A DNA stretch of 42,608 bases from an uncultured Bacilli bacterium (lineage in GTDB: Bacteria > Bacillota_I > Bacilli_A > RF39 > UBA660). The notes beneath the pieces were generated by a model. It searched no databases, was not told the origin of the DNA, and worked only from the letters and a program-made list of their open reading frames with translations. Made by a program: the position numbers and the translations under genes. Positions 24,274-33,987 of the stretch are shown here, piece after piece. The stretch spans positions 1 through 42,608 of the forward strand of contig CAKOZD010000014.1 of the NCBI GenBank assembly GCA_934131175.1, written 5' to 3'. The stretch's first letter is position 1, and each line of letters starts with the position of its first letter.

Positions 24274-27200
24274 TTACTCACTTACTTTTTCAGATAATTC
24301 TTTATAGTAATTATAAGTTCTTTCTGCTTGCTCTTTATTTTCATTTAATAAAACATCACCATTTTTATTAATTTTCTTAAGAGTTCTATATCTATCTTCT
24401 CCTAAAATAAATTCATCAAACTTAGTAAAATCTGCTTTACTATCTAATTTGAATAATAAATTTTCTGGATTATAGTGGAATAATGGGAAATATCCACACT
24501 CAGTTGCTGCTTTTTCTTCAGCAATACTATTTTTCATTCCTTTAAGAATTCCTTGAGCAATACAAGGTGCATAGGCAATTATAATAGATGGTCCATTATA
24601 AGCTTCTGCTTCTTTCATTACTCTTATAGCTTGAGCTTGGTTCGCACCTAAAGATATTGTTCCAACATATACATGTGGATAACTCATAGCGATACGAGCA
24701 AGATTCTTTTTAGCAGTTTCTTTTCCACCAGCAGCAAATTTTGCAACAGCTCCTGTTCTTGTAGATTTAGAAGCTTGTCCACCCGTATTTGAATAAACTT
24801 CTGTATCTAGAACTAAAATATTTACATTTTCACGATTAGCAAGAACATGATCAATTCCATTATATCCAATATCATATGCCCAACCATCTCCACCAATCAT
24901 CCAAACTGAACGTGGAACAATAAAGTCTTTTAACTTTAACAATTCTGGAATTCTTGTATTATCAACTATTTCCATCAACGCATCTGCATTCTCAACATTT
25001 TGTTCACTACAATATGCTTTGTAAGTTTCCTTTTCACTATTTCTAACTTTATCCATATTATTATTAATTAATGAAACAATTTGATTCTTTATAGTTAAAT
25101 CTGCAATTTTCATACCAAATCCAAATTCTGCATTATCCTCAAACAAAGAATTAGCCCATGGAATTGAATATGGCATTGATGGTGCACTTGCTCCATAAAT
25201 AGATGAACAACCTGTTGCATTAGCAACTACCATTCTATCTCCAAATAATTGTGTTAAAAGTTTTAAATATGGTGTTTCACCACATCCCGCACATGCTCCT
25301 GGGAACTCAAACTTAGGTTTAACAAATTGACTTCCACGAACAGAGTTTGTTGGCATAACATTTTTCTTTTCACTTACTTCTGTAAATAAATATTTATACT
25401 CTTCATCTTTCTTCTCTTGCTTTAACTCATCTTTCATCTTCATAACAAGAGCTTTAACACCTTTTTTACCAGGACAAGCCTCAACACATAAAGAACATCC
25501 TGTACAATCAGGTAAACTAACACCAACAGAGAATTTATAATCTTTATCTTTAATATTTGCATTAATTAATTTATCTCTCATAGATTCAGGAGCATCCATT
25601 ACTTCATTATTATCAAGTAAGAATGGTCTAATAACACCATGTGGACAAACTAAACTACAAATATTACATCCAATACAATTTTCAGAACAATAAGATGGTG
25701 CAATCTCACTACTATCTCTTTTATCATACTTAGAAGTTCCAGCCTCAAACTCACCTGCAGGCATCTTTAAGAAACTACTAACTGGAAGTGAATCTCCTTC
25801 CATACAATCAACAAGTTCAAAGAAACTCTTCTTAGGCATTACTGTAAAATCAAAATCAACATAAGGAATCTTTACAGCAGACAATCCATCAATTGCCATG
25901 TCAATTGCCTTAATATTCTTTTCTACTATATTTCCACCCTTATTACCAAATTTTACATTTAAGTTTTCTTTAATCTTTTCAATTGCAAAAGTAGAATCAA
26001 CTATCTTACCTAATTTAAATATAATAGTCTCCATTATAGTACTAATCTTACCATTAAGTCCAACTTCTGCAGCAATCTTATTAGCATCAATTATAAACAT
26101 TTTAATCTTCTTTTGTTGCAACAATCTCTTATCATTATTATTCATCATAGCAAGTGCTTCATCTGCACTCTTATTAGTATTTAAAACAAATATACCATTA
26201 TCTTTAATCTTATCAATCATTTTAAGTCTAGATAAATAACTATCTTTTGTACAAACTACAATATTAGCAAGAGAAACATAATAAGTAGATTTAATTGGTT
26301 CTTTACCAAATCTTAAATGAGATATAGTAATTCCACCACTCTTTTTAGAATCATACTGAAAGTATCCTTGTACATATGCATTTGTATAAGTACCTGTAAT
26401 CTTCATTAAATCCTTAGATGCTGAAACCATACCATCACTACCATATCCATATATTAAGAATTCAATATTTTTCTTATTTGATATACTAAACTTATCATCA
26501 TATGGAATACTTAAATTAGTAACATCATCATTAATACCAACTGTAAAATTAGTATGTGCATCTCTTGTATCTAAAAAGTCAAATACACCTTTTATCATAG
26601 CAGGTGTTGTATCTTTTGAAGAAAGACCATATCTTCCTCCAATAACATTTACTTTAGCATCTGCTTCTTTTATTGTTTTAATAACATCCAAATATAATGG
26701 TTCTCCAGCACTTCCAGCTTCTTTTGTTCTATCAAGTACGGCTATCTTTTTAACTGTCTTAGGAAGTTCTTTTAAGAAGTACTTAGAACTAAATGGTCTA
26801 TATAAATGAACTTCTAATAAACCAACAGATTCATTTCTAAATTTAGTTAAATATTCTACTGTTTCTTTTACAGTTTCACAAACAGAACCCATAGCAACAA
26901 TAACTTTAGTTGCTGTAGGACTTCCATAGTAATTAAATGGTTTATAATCTTTTCCAGTTATTTTATTAATTTTACTCATATAGTCGTTTACAATATCTGG
27001 TACTTTGTCATAGTAAGTATTTCTAACTTCACTTGCTTGGAAATAAATATCTCCATTTTGAGCAGTTCCTCTAATCATAGGATTATTTGGATTTAATGCA
27101 CTATTTCTAAATTCATTTAATGCTTTTTGATCTATTAATCCTTTTAATTTATCAGTATCAATAACATCTACTTTTTGTAATTCATGACTTGTTCTAAATC

Positions 27201-27708
27201 CATCAAAGAAATTAATAAATGGAACACGTCCTTTAATTGCTGATAAGTGAGCTACCCCTGTTAAGTCCATAACTTCTTGTACAGAACTTGATGCAAGCAT
27301 TGCAAAACCAGTTCCACGTACTGCGTATATATCTTGATGATCACCAAATATTGATAAAGCATGTGTTGCTAAACTTCTAGCTGCAACATTTATAACACAA
27401 GGAAGTAATTCTCCTGCAATCTTATACATATTAGGAATCATTAATAATAAACCTTGACTTGCTGTATAAGTTGTAGTTAAACACCCTGCAAGAAGAGAAC
27501 CATGTACCATACCAGCTGCTCCTGCTTCAGACTCCATTTCAACAATTCTTACTGGAGTACCAAAATAATTAAGTTTTCCTTCACTACTCCATTTATCTGT
27601 AAGCTCTGCCATAGGAGATGCAGGCGTAATAGGATATATTCCTGCTACTTCAGTAAAATTATATGAAACATAACTAGCTGCCTCATTACCATCCATTATT
27701 TTTTTCAT
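24274..27708 (-). CDS. nifJ: Pyruvate:ferredoxin (flavodoxin) oxidoreductase, one-piece
   Basis: It oxidises pyruvate and CoA to acetyl-CoA and CO2 with transfer of electrons to ferredoxin or flavodoxin, in the cytoplasm of anaerobes. The 1144-residue chain joins all subunits. The N-terminal pyruvate-binding part has YPITPASPMAE. The gamma region follows. Two 4Fe-4S clusters are in CIGCNICSLVCPHG and CTGCSLCVEACPG. The C-terminal thiamine-pyrophosphate part begins CAGCGETPYLKLL and carries GGDGWAYDIGYNG and the EVYSNTGGQASKST segment. Length is slightly below the usual 1170-1200. A TATAAT (27733-27738) may be its -10; no terminator separates it from cca upstream, so read-through is possible. 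It is a main sign that the organism is an anaerobe. Confidence 0.97.
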   Translation of the reverse strand: MKKIMDGNEAASYVSYNFTEVAGIYPITPASPMAELTDKWSSEGKLNYFGTPVRIVEMESEAGAAGMVHGSLLAGCLTTTYTASQGLLLMIPNMYKIAGELLPCVINVAARSLATHALSIFGDHQDIYAVRGTGFAMLASSSVQEVMDLTGVAHLSAIKGRVPFINFFDGFRTSHELQKVDVIDTDKLKGLIDQKALNEFRNSALNPNNPMIRGTAQNGDIYFQASEVRNTYYDKVPDIVNDYMSKINKITGKDYKPFNYYGSPTATKVIVAMGSVCETVKETVEYLTKFRNESVGLLEVHLYRPFSSKYFLKELPKTVKKIAVLDRTKEAGSAGEPLYLDVIKTIKEADAKVNVIGGRYGLSSKDTTPAMIKGVFDFLDTRDAHTNFTVGINDDVTNLSIPYDDKFSISNKKNIEFLIYGYGSDGMVSASKDLMKITGTYTNAYVQGYFQYDSKKSGGITISHLRFGKEPIKSTYYVSLANIVVCTKDSYLSRLKMIDKIKDNGIFVLNTNKSADEALAMMNNNDKRLLQQKKIKMFIIDANKIAAEVGLNGKISTIMETIIFKLGKIVDSTFAIEKIKENLNVKFGNKGGNIVEKNIKAIDMAIDGLSAVKIPYVDFDFTVMPKKSFFELVDCMEGDSLPVSSFLKMPAGEFEAGTSKYDKRDSSEIAPSYCSENCIGCNICSLVCPHGVIRPFLLDNNEVMDAPESMRDKLINANIKDKDYKFSVGVSLPDCTGCSLCVEACPGKKGVKALVMKMKDELKQEKKDEEYKYLFTEVSEKKNVMPTNSVRGSQFVKPKFEFPGACAGCGETPYLKLLTQLFGDRMVVANATGCSSIYGASAPSMPYSIPWANSLFEDNAEFGFGMKIADLTIKNQIVSLINNNMDKVRNSEKETYKAYCSEQNVENADALMEIVDNTRIPELLKLKDFIVPRSVWMIGGDGWAYDIGYNGIDHVLANRENVNILVLDTEVYSNTGGQASKSTRTGAVAKFAAGGKETAKKNLARIAMSYPHVYVGTISLGANQAQAIRVMKEAEAYNGPSIIIAYAPCIAQGILKGMKNSIAEEKAATECGYFPLFHYNPENLLFKLDSKADFTKFDEFILGEDRYRTLKKINKNGDVLLNENKEQAERTYNYYKELSEKVSE

Positions 27709-27777
27709 TTAATCACCCTTTCAACTACTAATATTATATATCAAAATCAACATAATAAAAAGAAAATTAATGTAAAC

Positions 27778-29058
27778 TTAACCAAAATGTCTATTTACAT
27801 AATTTTCTAATACACTTTTTTCATTTTCAAGTTGATTATCTAAAACTAAATTTAAAATCCTATTTAAAACAATACCAATATCTCGTCCATTTATTCCAAA
27901 ACTCATTAAATATTGACCATCTATTTTTAAATCTTTAACATTAAATACAAAATTATTAGCAATTCTTTCATAAACCGCTTTTTCTTCTTCTCTTAAAATA
28001 TTTAATTTATCAAAATAATAAGTATTTTGAGCCATAATATCTGCCTCTTTAAGAACAAATAACAAATCAAAATTATCTTTTCCATAATCATATATAAATC
28101 TATTTAACTTACTTATTTTTTTAGGAATATCTTTATCATGATAAATAATAAGTTTATAAATAGTATCTCTACTCTTTTTATCTAGACCATATTTATCTGA
28201 AAATCTTAAAAATATTTCACCACTTATTTTAGGATGTCCATAAAAGTGACCTACACCATCTTTTTCAGTATAACAAAAAGGTTTTCCTATATCATGAAAT
28301 AGAGCTGCTACTCGTAAATTAAAATTATTTATTGCTACATTATCCATAACTTTTAATGTATGTTCTAATACAGTATAAATATGATTAGGATTATTTTGAT
28401 TAAAATCTTTCATTTTATCAAGTTCAGGAATAATTATAGAAAATATATCTATATACTCATTAATAATTTTAGTAACATCACGATAACTCAATATCTTCCT
28501 AAATTCATCTAATATTCTTTCATGAGCAATATCATTTAATAAATATTTATATTTTAAAATAATATTTTTAGTATTTCTATCAATTGTAAAATTACATTTT
28601 AAAGAAAATCTAAGTATTCTAAGTATTCTTAGTGGATCTTTTAAAATACCAGTACCTGACTTTTCGACAAGAGAAATAACTTTATTGTTAATATCAGTAA
28701 TACCATCAACATAATCAATAACATTTCCAAGATAATCACATGCTAAAGCATTAATTGTGATATCTCTTTTTATTAAATCGTCATATAATGTTTTTCCTTT
28801 AAAATAAACAAATTCCAATTCTTTATTATTAAGTTTTAATCTTCCAATTTGTCTTCTTTCATTTTCACGCATCATTTTAAATCCATTAAAGGTATTTTCT
28901 ATTTCATCTAAAGGCATATTAGTACAAATGTCATAATCATCGTTACTAAAACCTAATAAAGAATCTCTTACAAAGCCTCCAACTAAATAAGCTTCATAAT
29001 CTTTATCATTTATAGTTTTAAGTATATAACTTATATCATCATCTAATTTTATTTGCAT
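27778..29058 (-). CDS. cca: CCA tRNA nucleotidyltransferase
   Basis: It adds or repairs the CCA end of tRNAs. The start at 29058 (MQIKLDDD) is chosen because of GGAAGTGAG upstream; an in-frame upstream ATG at 29106 would place the promoter inside the gene. The class II polymerase-beta head has YLVGGFVRDSLLG and the metal-binding DYD of SNDDYDICT, then RRQIGRLKLN, RDITINALACD and the RILRILRFS stretch. A middle HD domain carries AALFHDIGKP, and the C-terminal body follows. Its length of 426 is normal for the CCA-adding type with an HD domain. The extended -10 box at 29084-29092 precedes it. Confidence 0.95.
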   Translation of the reverse strand: MQIKLDDDISYILKTINDKDYEAYLVGGFVRDSLLGFSNDDYDICTNMPLDEIENTFNGFKMMRENERRQIGRLKLNNKELEFVYFKGKTLYDDLIKRDITINALACDYLGNVIDYVDGITDINNKVISLVEKSGTGILKDPLRILRILRFSLKCNFTIDRNTKNIILKYKYLLNDIAHERILDEFRKILSYRDVTKIINEYIDIFSIIIPELDKMKDFNQNNPNHIYTVLEHTLKVMDNVAINNFNLRVAALFHDIGKPFCYTEKDGVGHFYGHPKISGEIFLRFSDKYGLDKKSRDTIYKLIIYHDKDIPKKISKLNRFIYDYGKDNFDLLFVLKEADIMAQNTYYFDKLNILREEEKAVYERIANNFVFNVKDLKIDGQYLMSFGINGRDIGIVLNRILNLVLDNQLENEKSVLENYVNRHFG

Positions 29059-29083
29059 AGTACTCACTTCCAAAATATACATT

Positions 29084-29092
29084 ATTATATCA
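29084..29092 (-). promoter_or_regulatory. Promoter of cca (extended -10)
   Basis: The minus strand reads TGATATAAT, 25 nt before the cca ATG. No good -35 is visible at 17 nt. Confidence 0.5.
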
Positions 29093-29148
29093 CAACTATC
29101 ATGCAATACTCATATGTTAATACCTATGTTTTAATATAAAATACAAAA

Positions 29149-29180
29149 AAATAGAAGACTATTTATCAAATCTTCTATTT
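29149..29180 (-). terminator. Terminator of the surface-protein/glycosidase operon
   Basis: AAATAGAAGA (29149-29158) and TCTTCTATTT (29171-29180) form a perfect 10-bp stem with a 12-nt loop, followed on the minus strand by T residues. It overlaps the stop codon of the gene at 29175. Confidence 0.8.
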
Positions 29181-30323
29181 AGCTTTTGTTGGAGTAACAT
29201 ATGCCTTGTTTTGTTTATTCGTAACAATCCATGCATTAGAAACAGTTCTTCCACCATAACTTTCTCCAGCACTTGGCTTATTCCAAAGCTTACCTTCAAC
29301 ACTCATTGTAGTTGATGCTCCTCCATCTAGATTAGCAGCATTATAAGCCTTATATCTTAAAAGTATATCTATAACATCATTCATAGTAGCACCAGTACTA
29401 TAACCAGGAAGTCTACCCTCAATTACTAAAAATAGTACAACACCATCTTTTCTTTGAGCAATAACTGTACGAGGAGCAGTTCCCCATCCACCATCACCAT
29501 GAATCTTACTAGTCTTACCATTTACAATTAGGTTTGGTCCAAACTCAACAGCATCCCACATACCATCTTTAATTGCTTCTTCTGGACTTTTACTTGTCAA
29601 ATACATTTTATGATCTTTAGTAAAACCAATAAGTCCACCAGAGCCACCATCATGTTGCCATATATGAACACCATCTTTTATAATTGCCCCATAAGGAATA
29701 GAACCATTTCCCCATCCATCTAAATCTTCAAAACCTCCACCATTAATACCAACAAGGCCATTGTTATTTTTAACCAAAGTATTAACTGATTGACCAGCCT
29801 TACCAAGTTTAGATGAAACTGCCAAAGACACATCACTTGGATCATAAACAACTGTTAGATATCCCTTAAATTTTTGTTCCTCAAGACGAATGATTTTAAA
29901 AACATCGTTTCCCTCATCCTTAGTAAACATCTCTTTTTCATACTTTGAAGTATAATGCGTCTTAGTATTATTACCTATAACTATATCATTAAGATTAATC
30001 TCTTCATTATTTGACTCAATATAATTTTCACTCATAACTTTATTAACCGTATCAGGATCATACAAAGTATACGCTAAATATTTATGAGACTTAGTAGTCA
30101 TAGCAGTAGGAATCCAAAATGCTTTAAACTTATTATTGTTAATTACGATAAGACCATCAACAACAATAATATCAAGTAATAAAATCAAAATAGTAAACTT
30201 ACTAATCTTCTTAAATTTTCTTTTCTTTTTCTCGCTACTTTTTTTCTCTTTCACACTAGAAACTTCATCTAAAGAATCATCAACATCTAATATTTCTATT
30301 TCTTGTTTTACTTTCTTACTCAT
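29175..30323 (-). CDS. Phosphodiester glycosidase family protein (NAGPA/DUF2233), copy 1
   Basis: The protein has 382 residues. After a charged Lys/Glu-rich cytoplasmic stretch it has one membrane helix (about 43-63), and the rest should lie outside. The extracellular part has FWIPTAMTTKSHKYLAYTL, then the NAGPA domain: VGINGGGFEDLDGWGNGSIPYG, DGMWDAVEFGPNLIVNGK, APRTVIAQRKDGVVLFLVIEGR and NAANLDGGASTTM. The family cleaves GlcNAc-1-phosphodiester bonds in the animal enzyme, and bacterial members are linked to cell-surface or spore polymers; the substrate here is unknown. It follows the two-module surface protein by 4 nt. It is a close paralogue of the gene at 32945-33985. Confidence 0.9.
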   Translation of the reverse strand: MSKKVKQEIEILDVDDSLDEVSSVKEKKSSEKKKRKFKKISKFTILILLLDIIVVDGLIVINNNKFKAFWIPTAMTTKSHKYLAYTLYDPDTVNKVMSENYIESNNEEINLNDIVIGNNTKTHYTSKYEKEMFTKDEGNDVFKIIRLEEQKFKGYLTVVYDPSDVSLAVSSKLGKAGQSVNTLVKNNNGLVGINGGGFEDLDGWGNGSIPYGAIIKDGVHIWQHDGGSGGLIGFTKDHKMYLTSKSPEEAIKDGMWDAVEFGPNLIVNGKTSKIHGDGGWGTAPRTVIAQRKDGVVLFLVIEGRLPGYSTGATMNDVIDILLRYKAYNAANLDGGASTTMSVEGKLWNKPSAGESYGGRTVSNAWIVTNKQNKAYVTPTKAK

Positions 30324-30327
30324 CTAA

Positions 30328-31767
30328 TCACTCCAATACATAAGGATTATTTAAAGTACCATCTCCACTTTTTATTGAGGCAGTATTTATAGAAACAACT
30401 GGTACCACATGTTTTAAATCAGTAACATCAGCCTCCTCAAGTAATCCATTTGAATTTGTACTATATTGAATACTTCCAACACCAGATGTTGTATTCATAT
30501 GAAAATAATCATTAAAACTATTATTAGAAACATAATCAAATATATTCAACAATCCAACACGACAAGTAACTCTATCAGTATAAATATTTTTATACTCATA
30601 TCCTGTATCAGTACTTAACTCCCCTGTATAAAAATTATTATCAATTAAATAATTACTATAAGGTAAACTCTTTAGATAAGTAGTATTTAAGTAATAACCA
30701 ATATTATTCTTATTAGTAATATCAAACTTACTACCACTCTTACTATAATTTCTTGTTAATTCAACTCCACCTACATTTAAGTAACCATTTAAATACATCT
30801 TAAGAACATTATTTGTATTATTATAAACTTTCCAAATATCATTACCAAGCTTTACATAACTATCTATATAGTTAACTTTATTCTTTTGATTAATAACATA
30901 TGGATTATTTAAACTACCATCTCCAGATGAAATAGTTAAATTACTTTTCAAAGTAATAACTGCTCGAATACCGTATCCATCTAAACTATCAGCACCCAAG
31001 ACACTTCCATCATCATCTACAAATAATACTTCATTATCTTTATTAGTACCATTTAAATAGTACAATTTCTTATTATTTAAAAAACCATTACTACTTCCAG
31101 AATTAATATAGTCTTGAAGACTTAATGAAGTGACATAATCACTATATTCATGCTTACCAGTAATTACTTTTTTACCTAAAACATCTTCAGTATACTTTGT
31201 CTTAATAACAAAGTCTTTAATATTAGGAATTGTATCATAATATATTCCAGAATATTCATCATCTGTCTTTGTAAGCCAATTTCGAATATTTGACTTTTGA
31301 TATTTAATATCTTCACCATACATAAATGATGCTACATTATCTTCACTAACTAATTTTACAGAGCCATCATCACTTACTCTCAAAACTCTAAATAATCTAT
31401 TAAAAGCCATCACATAATTACTCTCAACATTTCCTTTAAAGAAATAACCATCATTATCTCTATGAAAGCCATCTCCTTCTTTTACTATTTTATTATTACT
31501 TAGAAGCACTCCATTAAGAGTTTGTTCAACTTGCTTTTTACTAGAATTTTGTTCCCCATAGTAATAAAAACTTCTACCACCAAAATATATTCCAATACAA
31601 ATAATTACAACTAAACTAACAAGATTAAATACAAACTCTTTCTTACTAAAAAACAATTTTTTTTCTTTTTTAGTACTAGATTTTTTTCCTGTCTTAGTCT
31701 TTTTATCTTTTTTATCAATCCTTTTAGATTTTACTTCTTTTTTATTATCTTTACTTCTACTTGCCAT
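30328..31767 (-). CDS. Membrane-anchored two-module surface protein
   Basis: The protein has 479 residues. It starts with a very basic Lys-rich cytoplasmic tail (about 1-45), one membrane helix (about 47-66) and a long extracellular part. That part contains two related modules, each closing with the same phrase: SGDGSLNNPYVI near residues 288-299 and SGDGTLNNPYVL at the very C-terminus. Each module opens with a strand pair (FNRLFRVLRVSDDGSVKLVSED and LGNDIWKVYNNTNNVLKMYLNG), resembling DUF6273-type surface domains. No enzymatic motif is visible. It is the first gene of a two-gene operon with an NAGPA-family protein and has a good promoter (31790-31818). Confidence 0.75.
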   Translation of the reverse strand: MASRSKDNKKEVKSKRIDKKDKKTKTGKKSSTKKEKKLFFSKKEFVFNLVSLVVIICIGIYFGGRSFYYYGEQNSSKKQVEQTLNGVLLSNNKIVKEGDGFHRDNDGYFFKGNVESNYVMAFNRLFRVLRVSDDGSVKLVSEDNVASFMYGEDIKYQKSNIRNWLTKTDDEYSGIYYDTIPNIKDFVIKTKYTEDVLGKKVITGKHEYSDYVTSLSLQDYINSGSSNGFLNNKKLYYLNGTNKDNEVLFVDDDGSVLGADSLDGYGIRAVITLKSNLTISSGDGSLNNPYVINQKNKVNYIDSYVKLGNDIWKVYNNTNNVLKMYLNGYLNVGGVELTRNYSKSGSKFDITNKNNIGYYLNTTYLKSLPYSNYLIDNNFYTGELSTDTGYEYKNIYTDRVTCRVGLLNIFDYVSNNSFNDYFHMNTTSGVGSIQYSTNSNGLLEEADVTDLKHVVPVVSINTASIKSGDGTLNNPYVLE

Positions 31768-31789
31768 ATCTTATTCTCCATCTTAAAAA

Positions 31790-31818
31790 AGTATATCAAA
31801 ATAACTTAATAATCTCAA
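31790..31818 (-). promoter_or_regulatory. Promoter of the surface-protein/glycosidase operon
   Basis: TTGAGA (31813-31818), a 17-nt spacer and TATACT (31790-31795) with the upstream TGA (31796-31798) form a -35 plus extended -10 on the minus strand. Confidence 0.65.
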
Positions 31819-31841
31819 GTCATATAAAGTATTTAATATTT

Positions 31842-32936
31842 TTAATAAGAAAAAATAACCATTCGCATCCAATTTTTTGCAATACCATCAGGTGACATAC
31901 ATCCATTAATTAATTGAGATAAATTTCTTTTTTTAGCATTTTTATATCTACCACAACTATCCAAAAATATTACATTATCATTACTATCATATCCTAAAAG
32001 TAATAAAGCATGATGTGAATTTGCTAAATCACTACATTTATTACCAGCAACAAATATCATAACTGGTTGACCATTATCAAGTGCAGACTTTGCAAGAGAA
32101 TAAGACTCACTAATACTTGTCTCATTAAAATATGCTTTAGCATTTACATTGAAGTGACTAATTGCCGCATTATATTTAGTTTTACCTTTAAATACTCCAT
32201 CACCATTAAGTGACTTCATATAATTTTGTAAATCAAGTGTTGAGTAATTTGTGTTATTAACAGCATTCATTCCACAAGTAAAAGCATGAGCACGACAAGA
32301 ACCACCTAATAATTGTGAATTATTTTGATATCCCATATAATATTTAACACTATCTCCATTTTGATATTTAACAGTAGCAATCTCAACACACTTATCACCA
32401 CTACCTTTACCACATCTTCCACCAGAATCCTTCTTATTATATTGAATTTTAACAGAAACTGCTGGACCTTTTTTAGATGAAGTACTATTAGAACTATTAT
32501 TATTGTTACTAGTACTACTACTTCCATTACTACTATTACTTGAACCATTTTCATAATCACTAGGGTTATTTAAAATAGACTTTCTAGTCTCCTCAGATAT
32601 TTCCATGTAAGAAACGCCTCCTACATTAGCAACCTCTTCTGCATAGTTCCAACAATTTGAAATAGTAAACTTATCATCAAATAATTGCATTGTAACATTT
32701 ACAAATACTGGAATAAAAAAAGTAATAGCAAGTGCAAAAAAAGCATTTTTTAAGTTCTTTGGTAATTTCTTATCTTCTGGATTAATCATCATCTTTATAA
32801 ATATGTATATACATGAAATGATACACAAGATAGGACCAACTATTTGTAGCATATCTAATATTCTCTTAGCAATTCCTAATACTCTAGCAAGACCTGCATC
32901 ACTACAATATTTTAAAACATCATCTAAAATTAACAT
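31842..32936 (-). CDS. VirB2/TrbC-like two-helix segment fused to a papain-like (C39-like) peptidase domain
   Basis: The protein has 364 residues. Two membrane helices (about 28-50 and 62-85) with a short lysine-rich loop (NPEDKKLPKNLKNA) match the layout of VirB2/TrbC pilin-like proteins. An Asn/Ser-rich linker (about 130-158) follows. The C-terminal domain has papain-fold marks: Gln208 five residues before Cys214 (QLLGGSC), His309 in SHHALLLLGYD and Asp in NVIFLDSCGRYKN, close to peptidase C39-like domains. It is predicted to face outside, tethered to the membrane. There are four or more additional cysteines that could form disulfides. It is last in a three-gene operon. The peptidase activity and target are inferred from motifs only. 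Confidence 0.65.
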   Translation of the reverse strand: MLILDDVLKYCSDAGLARVLGIAKRILDMLQIVGPILCIISCIYIFIKMMINPEDKKLPKNLKNAFFALAITFFIPVFVNVTMQLFDDKFTISNCWNYAEEVANVGGVSYMEISEETRKSILNNPSDYENGSSNSSNGSSSTSNNNNSSNSTSSKKGPAVSVKIQYNKKDSGGRCGKGSGDKCVEIATVKYQNGDSVKYYMGYQNNSQLLGGSCRAHAFTCGMNAVNNTNYSTLDLQNYMKSLNGDGVFKGKTKYNAAISHFNVNAKAYFNETSISESYSLAKSALDNGQPVMIFVAGNKCSDLANSHHALLLLGYDSNDNVIFLDSCGRYKNAKKRNLSQLINGCMSPDGIAKNWMRMVIFSY

Positions 32937-32944
32937 ATATTCAC

Positions 32945-33985
32945 CTACTTAACCACCCAAAAAGTTGACATATTACGAAGGCCATCCTTCCCTCCTGCAA
33001 CTGGAGTATTAATAATATTATTATTTATAACTAGTTCAGAAGAACTACCACCATCTAAATTAGCAGCATTAACAGCACCATAATTTTCCATAATATCAGT
33101 AAGATCTATCATATCTGCACCAATACTATTAGCAAGACGTCCATTGATAACTAAAAATAAAACTATTCCATCTTCTCTTTGACCAATAGCACTACGAGGA
33201 GCTCTTCCCCATCCGCCATTACCTTTAATAAAACTTCTCTTACCATTTACTATTAAATAAGGACCAAATTCAACAGCATCACGATAACCTTTTTCTATTG
33301 CTTGTTCCTTACTCATATTACCAAGAATTAACTTATTATCTTTAGTAAAACCTATGAAACCGCCTCCCATATTAGCATCTACATAATCACTAACAATATT
33401 TCCATTAGAAATTACAGTTCCATGTGGAAGAGCACCATTAGAATTCCAATCAGGATCATAAAATCCCCCCGCATTCATCGCAATAATTGCTCCTTCTCTT
33501 TTACTAACAGTTAAAATAGATTCACCACGAACACCTAAATATGCAGTTGTCGCAATACTTATCCTTGAAGGGTCATATATCGCAACTAAATAACCTTGGT
33601 ATCCTTTACCACTAACTTCTATTAATTTATATAAATCATTTTCATCTCTATCTAAAATTTCTTTTTCATATTTATTTTTATATATAGTACTTTTATATTT
33701 TCTAAATTTAATTAATGAAGAATCACTCACTTCATCAACTTCATCTATACTATTATTTTGAAGAACTTTTTGAATATAGCTATCACTATATAACCATGTT
33801 GCTAGATACTTATGATTCATAGTAGTCATTGCACTAGTAATCCAAAATTCTTTAAATGAATCAAATGGTCCATAAAACAAAAATAAAAAAGAAGAAAAAG
33901 AAAGTATATAAAAAGCGCAAAGAAAAGCAATAATTTTTCTTTTTAAAGGCCATTTATAATTACTTTTATTTCTTCTTTTAAACAT
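32945..33985 (-). CDS. Phosphodiester glycosidase family protein (NAGPA/DUF2233), copy 2
   Basis: The protein has 346 residues with a basic start and one membrane helix (about 15-35), so the catalytic part should be extracellular. It shares its opening FWITSAMTTMNHKYLATWL with the gene at 29175 and carries the same domain signatures: IAMNAGGFYDPDWNSNGALPHG, GYRDAVEFGPYLIVNGK, APRSAIGQREDGIVLFLVINGR, NAANLDGGSSSEL. The two are clear paralogues, each preceded by an unrelated TM protein in its own operon. It lies 2 nt after the gene at 33988 and 8 nt before the VirB2-peptidase gene. The substrate could be a sugar-phosphodiester on surface polymers, which fits the nearby glycosyltransferases but is not shown. 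Confidence 0.9.
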   Translation of the reverse strand: MFKRRNKSNYKWPLKRKIIAFLCAFYILSFSSFLFLFYGPFDSFKEFWITSAMTTMNHKYLATWLYSDSYIQKVLQNNSIDEVDEVSDSSLIKFRKYKSTIYKNKYEKEILDRDENDLYKLIEVSGKGYQGYLVAIYDPSRISIATTAYLGVRGESILTVSKREGAIIAMNAGGFYDPDWNSNGALPHGTVISNGNIVSDYVDANMGGGFIGFTKDNKLILGNMSKEQAIEKGYRDAVEFGPYLIVNGKRSFIKGNGGWGRAPRSAIGQREDGIVLFLVINGRLANSIGADMIDLTDIMENYGAVNAANLDGGSSSELVINNNIINTPVAGGKDGLRNMSTFWVVK

Positions 33986-33987
33986 AA

